DNA from: Archangium sp. | GTDB lineage: Bacteria; Myxococcota; Myxococcia; Myxococcales; Myxococcaceae | NCBI GenBank assembly: GCA_022843845.1 | Contig: JALHMW010000005.1 | Span: forward strand, 124,001-188,000 | Direction: 5' to 3' | Length of the DNA stretch: 64,000 nucleotides | Shown: positions 24,704-36,700 of the stretch, piece after piece | How positions within the stretch are numbered: position 1 is the first letter of the stretch | Layout of the letters: the number at the start of each line of letters is the position of its first letter | The notes under the pieces: generated by a model | Seen by the model: the letters and a program-made list of their open reading frames with translations, nothing else | The model's database searches: none | Told to the model about the DNA's origin: nothing | Position numbers and translations under genes: made by a program

Positions 24704-27700
24704 TCACTTGCGCAGCTGAACCTCGACGCTGGTCCCTACCGCAACGCGCAGGGCGTGCAGATCGTCACCCAGCGCGAACACCATCAGGTCGCGAATTTTC
24801 GATCGTGGCTGAACCCGGTAGGCGCTCCCCGTCTCGGCCATCACCATGCGTTTGACGGGCTCGATCTCTCCCGCGACGAAGGCACCGGCGCGTACCGCGG
24901 TGAGCTCGGCGCCTTCGAGGTAGTTGCGCAGATCGTTCGGCGTGGCGACCTTCACATACTCGCGCGTCACGCGGGCGAGCGCCGAGCGGGCCTGCTCCGA
25001 CAACGAGCGCTCGAGCAGCTTTCGCTCGGTGTCGATGGCGCGCAGGTCGGCGGTGAAGCGGAAGCGATCGACCGACAAGCTGATGGCAGCCTGCATGATC
25101 GACTCGAGCCGCTCGGCCGAGACGCGCGCGGTCATGACCAGCTCGGGGCGAAGGAGCGCCATGGTGCGGCCGAGCAGGTAGTACGCCTCGCGCTGACCGG
25201 CCTCGCCGAAGAACTTCCCGCCGACGCGCACGCCGATGGGGTCGGTGTGAATCACCTCGACGCCCACCATCGGGTCTCCCGCCGGCTCGGTCGTCTTCTT
25301 CGCGATGCGTTCGCGGGTCGCGACGAGGAACGGCGAGTAGAGCGCGATCTGCTCCATGCCGAGCAGCCGGCTCACGTAGCGGTAATGCGAGAGGTGGAAC
25401 TCGGCGCCCTGGCTCGCGTCGATGAGGTGACGCTTGGGCACGATGCCGTAGCGGAGGAACTCCTCTTTGTAGAGGCCGCCTGCCTGCTCGAAGAGAATCG
25501 CCATCAGCTCCGACAGCGGCCCACGCACGCGCGGGTGGAAGAGGTGCTGCTGCCAGAGGCGATCGGTCAGCGCGCGCTGCGCCGTCTCGCGCTTCTTCGC
25601 GTAGGGCGTGAGCTTGGTGAGAATCTCACGCTCCCCTGCCCCGAGCTCGCCGATGAGGCCCGAGGCGACCTGCGCCGCGAGCCACGCCGAGTCGTAGTCC
25701 TTGCGGCGCGCGGCGAGCTCGGCGAGCGCCGAGGCCACCTTCCCCGGAGCGCTGGTCGTCGGCAACGAGCGGCGCCACGCGTCGACGGCGTCCTGCTCGT
25801 AGCCGGCCTGTGACTGCGCGAGCGCGGCGAACTGCTCCTGCACCTCGATGTTGTCGGGCTGACCGGCGGCGACGACCTTGTAGACCTCGACGGCGGCGTC
25901 GGGCGCCTTCATCACGTTCAGGTACATGTCACCCAGGGCGCGCCAGATCGTCATGCGCGCCATGTGCGTCTCGTCGCTCTTCGGGAAGCGCGCCAGCATG
26001 CGCTTGTAGTTCTCGTCGAGCGTCTTCCACTTCTTGTTCCGGCCCAGCATCGCCTCGAGCGCGCTGAAGGCCTCGATGAAGCGCCAGTCGAGATCGAGCG
26101 CCGCGTTGAACGCGGTGGTGGCCTTGTCGAGATCGCCCAGCTCGTCGCGCGCGATCTCACCGAGCGCGAACCACACCCGCTTGCCCTTCTGCGGGTCGCC
26201 CTTGAGCGCGTCGGTCTGGAGCATGCGCTCGAGCATCTCGCCGGCCTTCGCGCCCTGCTTGGTCTCCCGGTACAGGACGTAGAGCGAGTCCATCACCTCG
26301 AGCACGTCGGGCGCGACCTTGTGAGCGGCCAGGTACGCGTCGATGGCGAGGTAGGGATCGTTGAGCTTGTCGCGGGCGAGCTTGCCGAGCGCGACGCCGT
26401 TCTCGAACTTCGCTTCGCCGTCGACGACCTGGAGCAGCTTCTGCCTGAAGTCTGCGGCCCGCTCGAAGTTCTGCATCGCCTCGGCGATGGTCACCATCGA
26501 CTTGAGCGTCGGCTCGTGTCGCGGGTCGATGCCGAGCGCCTTCTCGAACTGGTTCTCGGCGCGATCGTACTGCTTGAGCTGCTGGTGCAGATCGCCCAGC
26601 GTCCAGTGGATCTCGGCGACCTCGAGATCGGTCAGATCGCCGCGGTGGTGCAGCAGGATCGAGTGGTAGACCTTGAGCGCCTCTTCGAAGCGCTTCACCT
26701 GCACGAGCAGGTTGCCGTAGCCCTCGAGCACCGCGAGGTTGGTGGCGTCGAGCTGGTAGGCCTTCTCGAACGAGTTGAGGGCCTTGTCGCGCCGGGCGTT
26801 CTTCTCGCAGACGTAGCCGAGCCGGTAGAAGCGCCGGCAGAGCTCTCTGGCGAGTTCGTCGTCTTCAGGGCCAGCCGCGTAGCGCTGCGACATCTTCGTG
26901 GTGACGATGTCGAGCATCTTCTCGCAGCGCTCCCACGACTCGGTCGACAGGTAGATGTCGGCGAGCGGGCGCGCGGCCTCGAGCGAGTCGGGCACCAGCT
27001 TGAGCGCCTCTTCGTAGTACTGCGTCGCCTGGTCGCGCTCCTCGCGGCTCTCGTAGTACCGGGCGACCGACAAGAACGCCTCGGAGCGCTCCTGCGGATC
27101 TTCGGTCTGGCGCGCCTCTTCCAGCAGCGCCTTCTCGTAGTTCTCCCAGTCCTTCTCGATCTCGTAGACGCCCTTGAGCGCACGAATCGCCGGCAGGTAC
27201 GCGGGGTCGATGCGCAGCGACTCGAGGTAGCAGCGCTTGGCGCTCCCCGGGTCGATGAGCATGTCTTCGTTGATCTTGCCGGCGCGGAAGTAGAGTTCGA
27301 CGGCCTCGGGGGTGGACCCGAGCACCTGCGCCTCGCGCTCGAGCATGTCGAGGGCGAAGGGCCAGTTGCCGCTGCGCTCGTAGAGGGTGCCGAGGGCGTG
27401 CATCGCTGGGCGGCACTTCGGGTCGAGATCGAGCGCCTGGTGGTAGGCCACGACCGCGCGGTCCACCGCCTTGAGCTGCTGGTGGAAGATGTCGCCCATC
27501 TCCACGCAGAGCACGGCCTTCTCTTCGGGGTTGTTGAGCAGGTTGATGTGGCGATCGACGACGCCGATCAGCTCGTCCCACCGGCCCTGGGCCTTGCGCA
27601 GCCGCTCGAGCGTCTTGATGGCCTGAATGTTCTGCGGGTCGACCTGCAGCGCCGCGTCGATGCACGCGTCGGCGTTGACGAGGTTCTGGTAGCGCTCTTC

Positions 27701-30700
27701 CCAGATCGAGGCGCTCTTGAAGAGCAGCCGCACGCGCTCGCGGTAGTCGCTGGTGAGCTCGAGCTCACGCTCGTAGACCGACAGCAGCTCGGCGGGCCTG
27801 TCGAGGCGAGAGTAGAGCTTCTCGAGCGCTTCGAGCGCGACGGTGTTGGCGGGGTCGAACTCGAGCGCCTGACGGAAGCCCTCGACGGCGGCCTCGTCGT
27901 CCTTGAGATCGCGCTCGAAGACCTGCGCGACGTCGACCTGAATGCGTGAACGCTCTTCCGGCGTCTGCGCGATGTCGCGCATGCGCAGCAGCGTGCTGGC
28001 GACCGCCGAGTGGTTGCCCTGCCGGCGTTGCAGCGCGGCGAGCACGTCGAGGGTGCCCCGGTCGGCCTCGAGCTCGAGGGCGCGTTGGAGTGCGTTCTCG
28101 GCGTCTTCGGGGCTGCCCAGGTGCTCGTCGTACGCCCGGGCGATCTCGCGGAGGATCTCCTTGCGGGCCTCGAGGCTCGGCGCCGCTTCGAGCTTCTGCT
28201 CGAGCGAGACGACGTACTCCTTGTGCGAACCGCGGCGCGCGAACATCGACGACAGGCGCTCGAGGGCCGCCTCGTTCGTCGGGTCGAACGCGAGCACCTT
28301 TCGCAACGCACCCTCTGCAGCGTCGGCGTCGTCGAGCTTCTGATCGTGGACGCGGGCGAGCGTGAGGTACATGCGCTCGGCCAGCGGGCCACGCGGCAGC
28401 TCGTCGGCAACCTCTTCGTAGACGGCGGCCAGCTCTTCGAAGCTGCCTGTCTCTTCGGCGAGCCGCTCGACCTGCTCTCGAACCGAGTCATCCGACGGGT
28501 TGAGGTGCAGCGCGCGCGTGTACTGCAGGAACGCGACGTCCTTCTGCCCGAGCTTCGACTCCTGCACCCCCGCGAGCTGCTGGAGCGCGGCGACCTTCTC
28601 TTCTTCGGTCACCAGGTTCGGCAGGAACCGGTCCATCACCTGGGCGTAGGCGCGCCAGTCACCCTGCTTCGAGTACAGATCGAGCGCGAGCTCGTAGGCC
28701 TTCCGGTTCGAGGGCTCGATCTCGAGAATGCGCTCGAGCGGCGGCCCGGCGAGATCGGGCTTGTTGGCGGTGTTGCGCCACAGATCGGTGACCTGGAAGA
28801 GCACCTCGGCCGCGTTGTCGCGCTCCTCGATGAGAAGGAAGTGCTGGGCCTTCGCCTCGAGTGACCGAACGGCGTCGGGCCAGGCCTTGAGCTGCATGAA
28901 GACCTGCAGCAGGCGATCGAGATCCTCCTGGCGGTGCGGCTCGACTTCGAGCGCGCGCCGCGCTGCATCGAGCGCTTCTTCACGACGGGCCGACCCGGCG
29001 ATGATCTCGGCCAGCCGAATGCGGATGCTCTTGACCCCCGACGCCTCTTCCTGGAGCGGAATCAGGCGGCGAAGGATGATGACGAGATCGTCGCGACGGC
29101 CGAGCGACTCGAAGATGTCACGCAGCGCCTCGAGCGCCCCGCGGTGCCGAGCGTCACGATCGAGCGCTGCTTTGAAATACGGAATCGCGTCTTCCGCGCG
29201 CTGGAGCCGCTCGAAGAGCACCCGGCCCACGCGCTCGTTGAGGCGCACCAGCTCGCGGGGATCGATGGTGACCTGCAGCTTCGCCAGGAGCAGCTCGACG
29301 AGCTCGTCGGCACGGCCTGCACGATCGAGCAGCGCATTGAGGGCCTCGAAGGCCTGCTCGTTGCGCGGGTTCTTCGACAACATCTCGCGGTACAGGGTGA
29401 TCGAGTGGTCGACGTTGGAGAGGCCTTCGGCCGACGTCACCGCCATCTTCCCGAGCACGCGCTCGCGCTCGTTGCCCTGCACGAGGTCGACCTGCGCCTC
29501 GAGCACGCGGTACAGCTTCTCGCTCATCTGCGCCGATTCGTAGAGCTGCTCGAGGGAGCGCAGGCTGGGCAGGTGTTTGGGGTCGGTCTCGAGCACCTTC
29601 TCGAACGCGCCCGCTGCCTGATTGGGGTTCTCGAGCGTCTCCATCGCGAGCTGGCCGAGCCGGAAGTACAGGCCCACCTTCTCTTGCGGCTCCGGCGTGA
29701 CGGCGCCGAGGGCCTCGAGCACGTCGGCCTGTTTGTCGGCGCGGTTCAGCTGACCGTAGAGCTTGTCGAGCGAAGCCAGCGCGCGCGGCGCGGCCGCAGG
29801 ATCGTACTCGCGGGCCTTCTCGTAGAAGATGACGGCCTGCGCGGCATCTTTGAGCTTCTGCTCGTGAAGCGAGCCGAGGGTGAGGCTGATCTTCGCGGCC
29901 TCGGACGGCTCGGAGATGCGCGGAAGCTCGGCCTCGTACGCATGCGCGAGCTCGTCCCACGACCCAGCAGCCTGGGCCGACTGCTCGAGGCGGCGCCGCA
30001 GCTCGGCGTCGTTCGGGTCCTCTTTGAAGGCGCGGTAGTACGAGAGGTACGCGAGCTCGGGCTCGGACTGGGCGTCGCGGATCTGCGCGAGCTCCTGCAA
30101 CAACGTCTTGCGCTCGACGACGTCGGGCGACACCGTCACCCGCGCCTCGATCAGCGCCGACAACTTCACCGGGTCGCTGCCGTCGCGATAGGCCTTCGCG
30201 AGCACCTGGAAGGCGGCCTGGTTCTGCGGCTCCTTCTGCGCCATCGCCTCGAGCCGCTGGAGCGCACCCGGGTGACGGGGGTTCTCCGCCAACAGCTCGG
30301 TGTACAGCTCGATGGCGCCGGCCTTGTCGAGCAGGCGCGTCTCTCGCACCACAGCGAGCTTGAACGCGATGGCGGGCTTCTCCTCGGCGCTCGCCAGCCC
30401 CGCGCGTCGGCCGAGCACGTCGGCCAGCTCGGGCCAGCGCTGCTGATCCTCGCACAGCGCATCCATTCGGCTGAGCGCGCTGAGATCGGTGGGCGCGAGC
30501 TCGAGCAGGCGTCGGAAGGTGGTGAGCGCACCCGCGGCGTCGTTGAGCTGCTCGTCCTGCAGCGAGCCCATCTGGAAGAGCAGCCCCACACGACGGGTGG
30601 TGTCTTCTTCGATGTTCAGCTGCCGCTTGAGCACGTCGATCAGCTCGGGCACCCGGCCCTGCGTCGCGAGCAGCTTGCCGATCTGCTCCATCGCCTCGCC

Positions 30701-33700
30701 GTCGGTCGGCGCGAGCGACATCACCTGCTTCCAGCTCTCGACGGCCTCTTGCGGCTCGCCCGAGTCGGTCTGCACCTTCGCCAGCACGCGGTAGAGGTTG
30801 GCGCGCGCGGTGTCGTCAGAGGCCTTCGGCGCGATCTCGCTGAGCAGCGTGCTGTATTCCTCACGGGCGTCGGCGGCCTTGTAGAGCAGCGTGCAGAGCG
30901 CGAGGTTCTTCGGCTCGTCGGGCAGCTCCCGAAGGGCGCGGGTGGCCGCGACGAACGCCATCTCGGCGTTGTCCATCTGCTGCGAATAGATCTCCGACAT
31001 CTTTCGCAACAACGCAGAGCGCTCGGCCGGCTGCGGCTCGCTCGTCACCTGCGCCTCGATCATCTGCACCAGCTTGAGGTGTTCGCCTTCATTCGCGAAC
31101 ACGGGCTCGAGCGTATTTGCTGCTTCACCTTTGAGTGGATTGTCTGAGCGCGCCATCTCTTCGAGCGCGCCGACCGCGCCGGCATGGCCGGGCTTTCGAC
31201 GCAGAACCTCCTGATAGGTGTTCAAGGCGCCACGCGGGTCGCCCAACCGGGTCAGCTTGAGCCGCCCCAGGCGAACCAGCAACTCTCTGGCTTCCTCGTC
31301 CTGCCCCTGCGCTTCGGCCTGTTGCACTTCACGAGCGAGCACGCCCGCCAGCTCAGGCCACTTCTCCATCTCTCCGAACAGGCGGCCCAAGAGCTTGAGC
31401 GCGTTCCCGTCGTCGGGCTTGCGCTCGAGGATCGCCTGGTACGCGATCGCAGCCAGCGGCTTGTCCGACAGGGTGTCTTCGGCCAGCGTCGCGAGATCGA
31501 ACAGCAGGTTCACCTGCGCCGCGACGTTGGGCTCGAGCGCCAGCTGGCGTCGCATCACCGTCGAGAGCTCGCGGTACTGCGAGGTGCGCCGGTAGATCTG
31601 CGCCAGCGCCTCCAGCACGAAGGTGTCTTTCGGGTCTCGCGTCAGGCACTCGTTCCACGCGCGGGCGGCGAGATCGAACCGCGACAGCCGCTCTCCGTAG
31701 ATCGAGGCCAGCCGTCGCCAGAGCTCACCGGCCAGCGGCTCGGGAGCTCCACGCTCCAGCGTGTCTTCGTATGACGCCGCGAGCTCCTCGAAGGCGCCGA
31801 GATCGGCCGCGAGCCGCTCCAACTCCGAGCGGACCTCGTCGTCTGCGGGAGCTTCGGCGAAGCTGCGAAGCCGCGTGGTGAGCGCCAGGGCCTTCTGACC
31901 CACGGCCTCACGCAAGGTGGCGATCTCGAGCATCAGCGCGACGCGCCGCGACGCTTCGGTCACCCCGAGTCGAATATCGAGCACCTCGACCAGCTTCTTG
32001 AGATCCGAGGCCGAGCGGTACACGGGCTCCAGCAGCCGAGCGGCCTCCACCCGGGCTGCGTCCTGCTGCATCAGGCGCTCGAGGCCGGCCACCGCGTGAG
32101 GCTCGGCGGTGACGTGCTGCAGCACCTCGGCGAACGCCCGCAGCGCGTCGGCGAACTGGCCTTCCTTCTCGAGGAGCTGGCCGCGACGGAGCAGGAAACC
32201 AGCCTTGCCCTCGGGCTCAGCCGTCTCTTCCGCCAGCTGCGTCAGCACGTCGGCCTGCTCGGCGAACCGTTCGGTCTTGCCGAAGAGCTGATCGAGCGCG
32301 CTGAGCACCGGCACCGAGCGCTTGATGGCGAGCGCAGACCTGTACGCGTCGATGGCCTTGTCGTCTTCACCTGACGTGGCGAACGCCTGGCCTGCCTTCA
32401 CCAGCAGGTCGAGCTTCTGGGTCGGGTCGGCCGCGAGCTGCGCCTGCTGCGCGTAGACCGCCGACAGCTGCCGGGCGTTCTGCGACTTCGCGTACAGCTT
32501 CGAGAGCGACTCGAGGGCCTGGCGATCCTGCGGCGCGATCTGCAGCAACGCGTTCCACACGCGCACGGCGTCTTCCGTCTCTTCCAGCTGCTCGCGGATC
32601 TCGGCGGCGCGGCGCAACAAACCAGCGCGCTCCTCGGCGACCTCGACCTCTTCTGACGTCGACTCGTAGATCTCGGCGAGCTCGGCGAACGAGCCCGTCT
32701 CCTTCGCGAGGCGCTCGAGCTCGGGCTGCACCTCTTCGCGCTCCAGCCCATCGGTGAAGACCTTCAGCGCGTTCATGAACGCGGCTTCGGGCTGGGCGAG
32801 ATCGCGCTCGAGGATCGCGCGGATCTCGGAGGACAACCGTGCGCGCTCGGTGCGGCCGCTGGCGCTGACGAGGCGGGCCTCGCGCAACGAGATGCGGGCC
32901 TGGTGATCGCCCGTCCGCGCGAGCACCGGGTCAAGGATCTCCATGGCGGTGGCCGACTCGGCGGCGTTGCTGCGCACCCACTGCTCGAGCGCCTGACGGG
33001 CGCCTTCGTGTGACGCGTCCTCCGAGAGGATCTGGCGGTACACCTCGAGGGCGCCACGCAGATCGTTCAGCCGCAGCTGGCGCAGCTGTCCGAGACGGAA
33101 GGCGAGCTCCCGGCCCTGTGGGCTCTGTCCTTCCTGGTTGCGACGCAGCTCGAGCGCGAAGGCGAGCTCCTGAGGCCGGTCGAGCTTCGTGTACAGGCGA
33201 TCGAGGGCCGAGGCCGCGTCGCGATCGAGCACGTCGCGCGCCACCACCTGCCGCCAGTTCAACGCCGCGCGGTCGAGATCGTCGAGCTTCGCCTCAGACA
33301 GCAGCGCCGCTTCACGCTCGAGCGCCGTGCGCGCCGCGAGATCGTTCTCGAGTGACGCCAGCCGCTCGATGATGGGCACCAGGTCCCACCACTCTTCACG
33401 CGCGCGGTGCAGGCGCTGGAGCGACTTGAGGGCATCGCCGTTCTTCGCGTCGAGCCCGAGCACCTTGTGGAGCTGCGCGACGGCGCGCTCCTGATCGTTC
33501 AACTTGCGCTCGTAGATGTCGGCGAGCTCGCGGTGCAGCCCGACGGCGGCCGGGCCCGCGCCTGCGTCGACGAGATCCTGCAGCACCTCGGCGTAGCTGT
33601 CGATTGCGTCTGCCTCTTCGGCCGCCTGCCTCGCCGCGGCGCGCAGGGTGACGTCTTCGGGCGTGATGCGCACCGCCTCGGCGAGCGCCGCGAAGGCCTG

Positions 33701-36700
33701 CTCGGGCTGACGCAGGTGCATCGTATGGAGCTCGGCGGAGCGCTTGAGCGCGTTCACCTTGTCCATCGAGTCGCGCGCGGCCTCGGCGATGACGTGCAGC
33801 ACCGAGACCTGCTTGCGGTGATCGTTGGAGTGCTCGTACGCGAGCAGCACCGCGCGTGCAGCCGACTCGCGATGCGTCTGATCGGCGAGCAGGTTCTCGA
33901 GCGCCGCGATGGCATCGGCGTCAGACGGCTTCGCTTTCAACACCTCGGCGTACCGGACGATGGCCTCGGCCTTGTCGCCGAGCGCGGTCTCGAGCACGCG
34001 GGCTCGCGCGATGCTCAGCGCAGAGGCTCTGTCCGTGTCGCCGGCCTGCTCGTAGAGGGCGATCAGCCGGGCCTGCGCCTGGGTCAGCTCCCGCATCATG
34101 CCCGCCTGCTCGAGGAACGAGGCGACCGCCGGCAGGTGCTCGGCTTCGGCGCCACCGAGCCGAATCACTTCGGTCAGGGCAGCCGCAGCCTCTTTCGGAC
34201 GCTGCAGCTCTCCGTTGACGCGGCTGAGCTGCAGGTAGACGTCTCGCTGCTCGTCACCGGTGAGGTGCGTCGCCAGCACTCGCAGCGTCTGGTCCGCATC
34301 GGCCAGGCGCCGGCTCGCCAGCGCGAGGGTCGAGGTGCGTGAGAGCAGATCGACCGAGTCGGGCGCGCGCTGGAGCGCAGCCTTCAGCGCCGCCATCGCG
34401 TCGTCGATCGCGCCGGCTTCTTCTGCGAGCCGCGACGCCTCGACGAACATCGAGACCGCCAAAGCCGGGTCGGTCACCTTCACCGCCTGCTCCGACAGGA
34501 ACCGGGCGAGGTCCTGCTGCGCCTTGAGCTCGCGCGCGAGCCTCGCGGCTTCGACGCGGAACGCACCATCGACGGGGTCGAGCTGGAGGCCACGCAGCCG
34601 GAAGTCGAAGGCGCCGCGCAGATCCATCAGGCGCTTCTCGGTGGTCTCGGCCAGCAGGGTCAGCAGCGCCTTGCTCTCGTCGCGATCTTGCGCCGAGTTG
34701 AGCTGCACGAGCAGCGACGCGACCTGCCGCTGGAAGTCTCCGGCGCGGGCATAGACGGGCGCCAGCGCGCGAGAGATGTCGGTCGGCCGAATGCCCTGCG
34801 ACGCGAGCCGCTCGAGCCCACCGACGACGGTGGCGTTCTCGACGCCCTCGGCGAGCAGGTTCAAGTACAGCGCTGCGGCCTCGTCTTTTCGGCTGAGCCG
34901 CTCGGCGAGCAATTGGGCGAGGCGGGCACGCCACTCCTGCCGTTCCGTGGCCGAGTCGGCGAGCGCCATCAACCGCTCGGCGACCGTCGCGACCTCTTCC
35001 CATTGACCCAGGTTCGCAGCCGCAGCACCCAGCTTCTTGAGCGTGGGCACGCTGTCGGCGTCGAGCTCGAGGATCTTCCGGTACACCGCGGCGGCAGCAG
35101 ACGGGTCGGCAGCAGAGGCCTCGAGCTTGCGTGCTTCGGCTTCGAGCTTCGAGCGCGGGTCCTGCGGAGCCTCGGCCAGCTGCTTGCGAATCGTCCCGAG
35201 CGCCGTGACGGCTTCGGCGTCATCGCCGTGGCGCTTCTGCACCTCGAGCCAGGCCTCCTGCGCCTCGGCCGGGCGATCGAGCGACTGGAGCAGTTGGCCG
35301 AGCGTCTTCCACAACCCGGTCTGCGCCGCAGCGGGAGCGACCTGCGCCGCACGACGCAGCGCCAGCGCGAGCTCGGGCTGTTGGTTCGCGCGGGTCGCGG
35401 CATCTTTGAGCGCGGTGAGCAGCGGGCCGCGGCTCGGGTCGAGGGGCAACGCGCACGACAACGCGTGGAAGGCCCGCTTCGCGTCGCCAGCGTCTTCACA
35501 CAGCAGCGAGACGAACTCGCACATGGCAACGCGCTCGGCGACCGGCTGCGGCGCTGAGATCGCGAGTTCGAAGAGCGGCCACGCGCGATCGAGCTCCTGC
35601 CCGTCGGCGTAGACCTTCAGCAAGCGCCAGGCGACCTGCGCGTTGTTCGCGTCGACCTGAATCGCGGCCTCGAGGTGGGTGCGCGCGAGCTTCTCGTCCT
35701 TCAGCAGGCGAGAGGCGAGATCGGCGAGCGTGGTGCGCAGGGCGACCTGCGCGGTCCGGTCCTTCAGGGTGGCGAGGTGGCGCTCCAGCACGCCGACGCC
35801 TTCGGCGATCTTTCCCTGCCCGATGAGCAGCTCACTGGCGAGCTCGGCGGCGTCGGGCCGCGAGGGGTCGATGCGCGTGGCCTGCTCGAACTCGGCGCTC
35901 GCGCCGGCGCTGTCGTTGGCGCGCGTGAGGAGCACCTGGCCGATGCGCAGGTGCAGATCGACCTGGGCGACCTTGTCGCGGGTGTCGGAGGCGAGCTTCG
36001 AGAAGACCGTCAGCGCGACTCGAATGTCGCCCGACTTCTCGGCGACGTGCTCGAGCAGGTCGAGCGCGTCAGGCATGGCCGGCCAGAGGGCGAAGCAGCG
36101 ATCGATCGCCTCCTTGAGCTTCGCCGTGGACGAGGGCTCGTAGTACGCGAAGAGCCGCGCGACCTGCAGCGACAGCCGGGCGGCGAGCCGACGGTTCTGC
36201 TCTTCGTGGGACTGGGCCTTCAGCGTCTTGGCCCGCTCGCGCCAGACGTACTCGAGCTTGCCGAGATCCTTCTGTGCCTGCTGCGCGCGGGCGTTCTTCC
36301 CGTCGATGGAGAGCGCGCGGACGATCGCCTTCGTCGCCAGCGTGTGCTCGAGCGGGTTGTTGACGAGCGCCTCGGCGAACGCGACGTAGTCTTCGAGGAG
36401 CTCGCGATCGCCCAGGTGCGTTCGTTCACGCTCCAGCGACTCGTAGGCCGACCCGTAGCGGCCTTCGCCGAGGAGCACGGCTCGCCCCTTCTGATAGCCG
36501 GCACGCTCATGGGGAGCAGCCCGCGCCGCGAGCTGGTAGCAGAGCACCGCGCGATCGCGGCGGCTCAGCTTCGTCTCATACAGCTCTCCAGCCTTGAGGT
36601 AGTTCGCCGCGGCCGCGGGCCCCTGCGAGGTCAGCCCGAGCCGCTCGAGGACGTCGGCGAGCATCGCGGCGTCGTTGCGGCCCTCGGCCACGGCACGCAG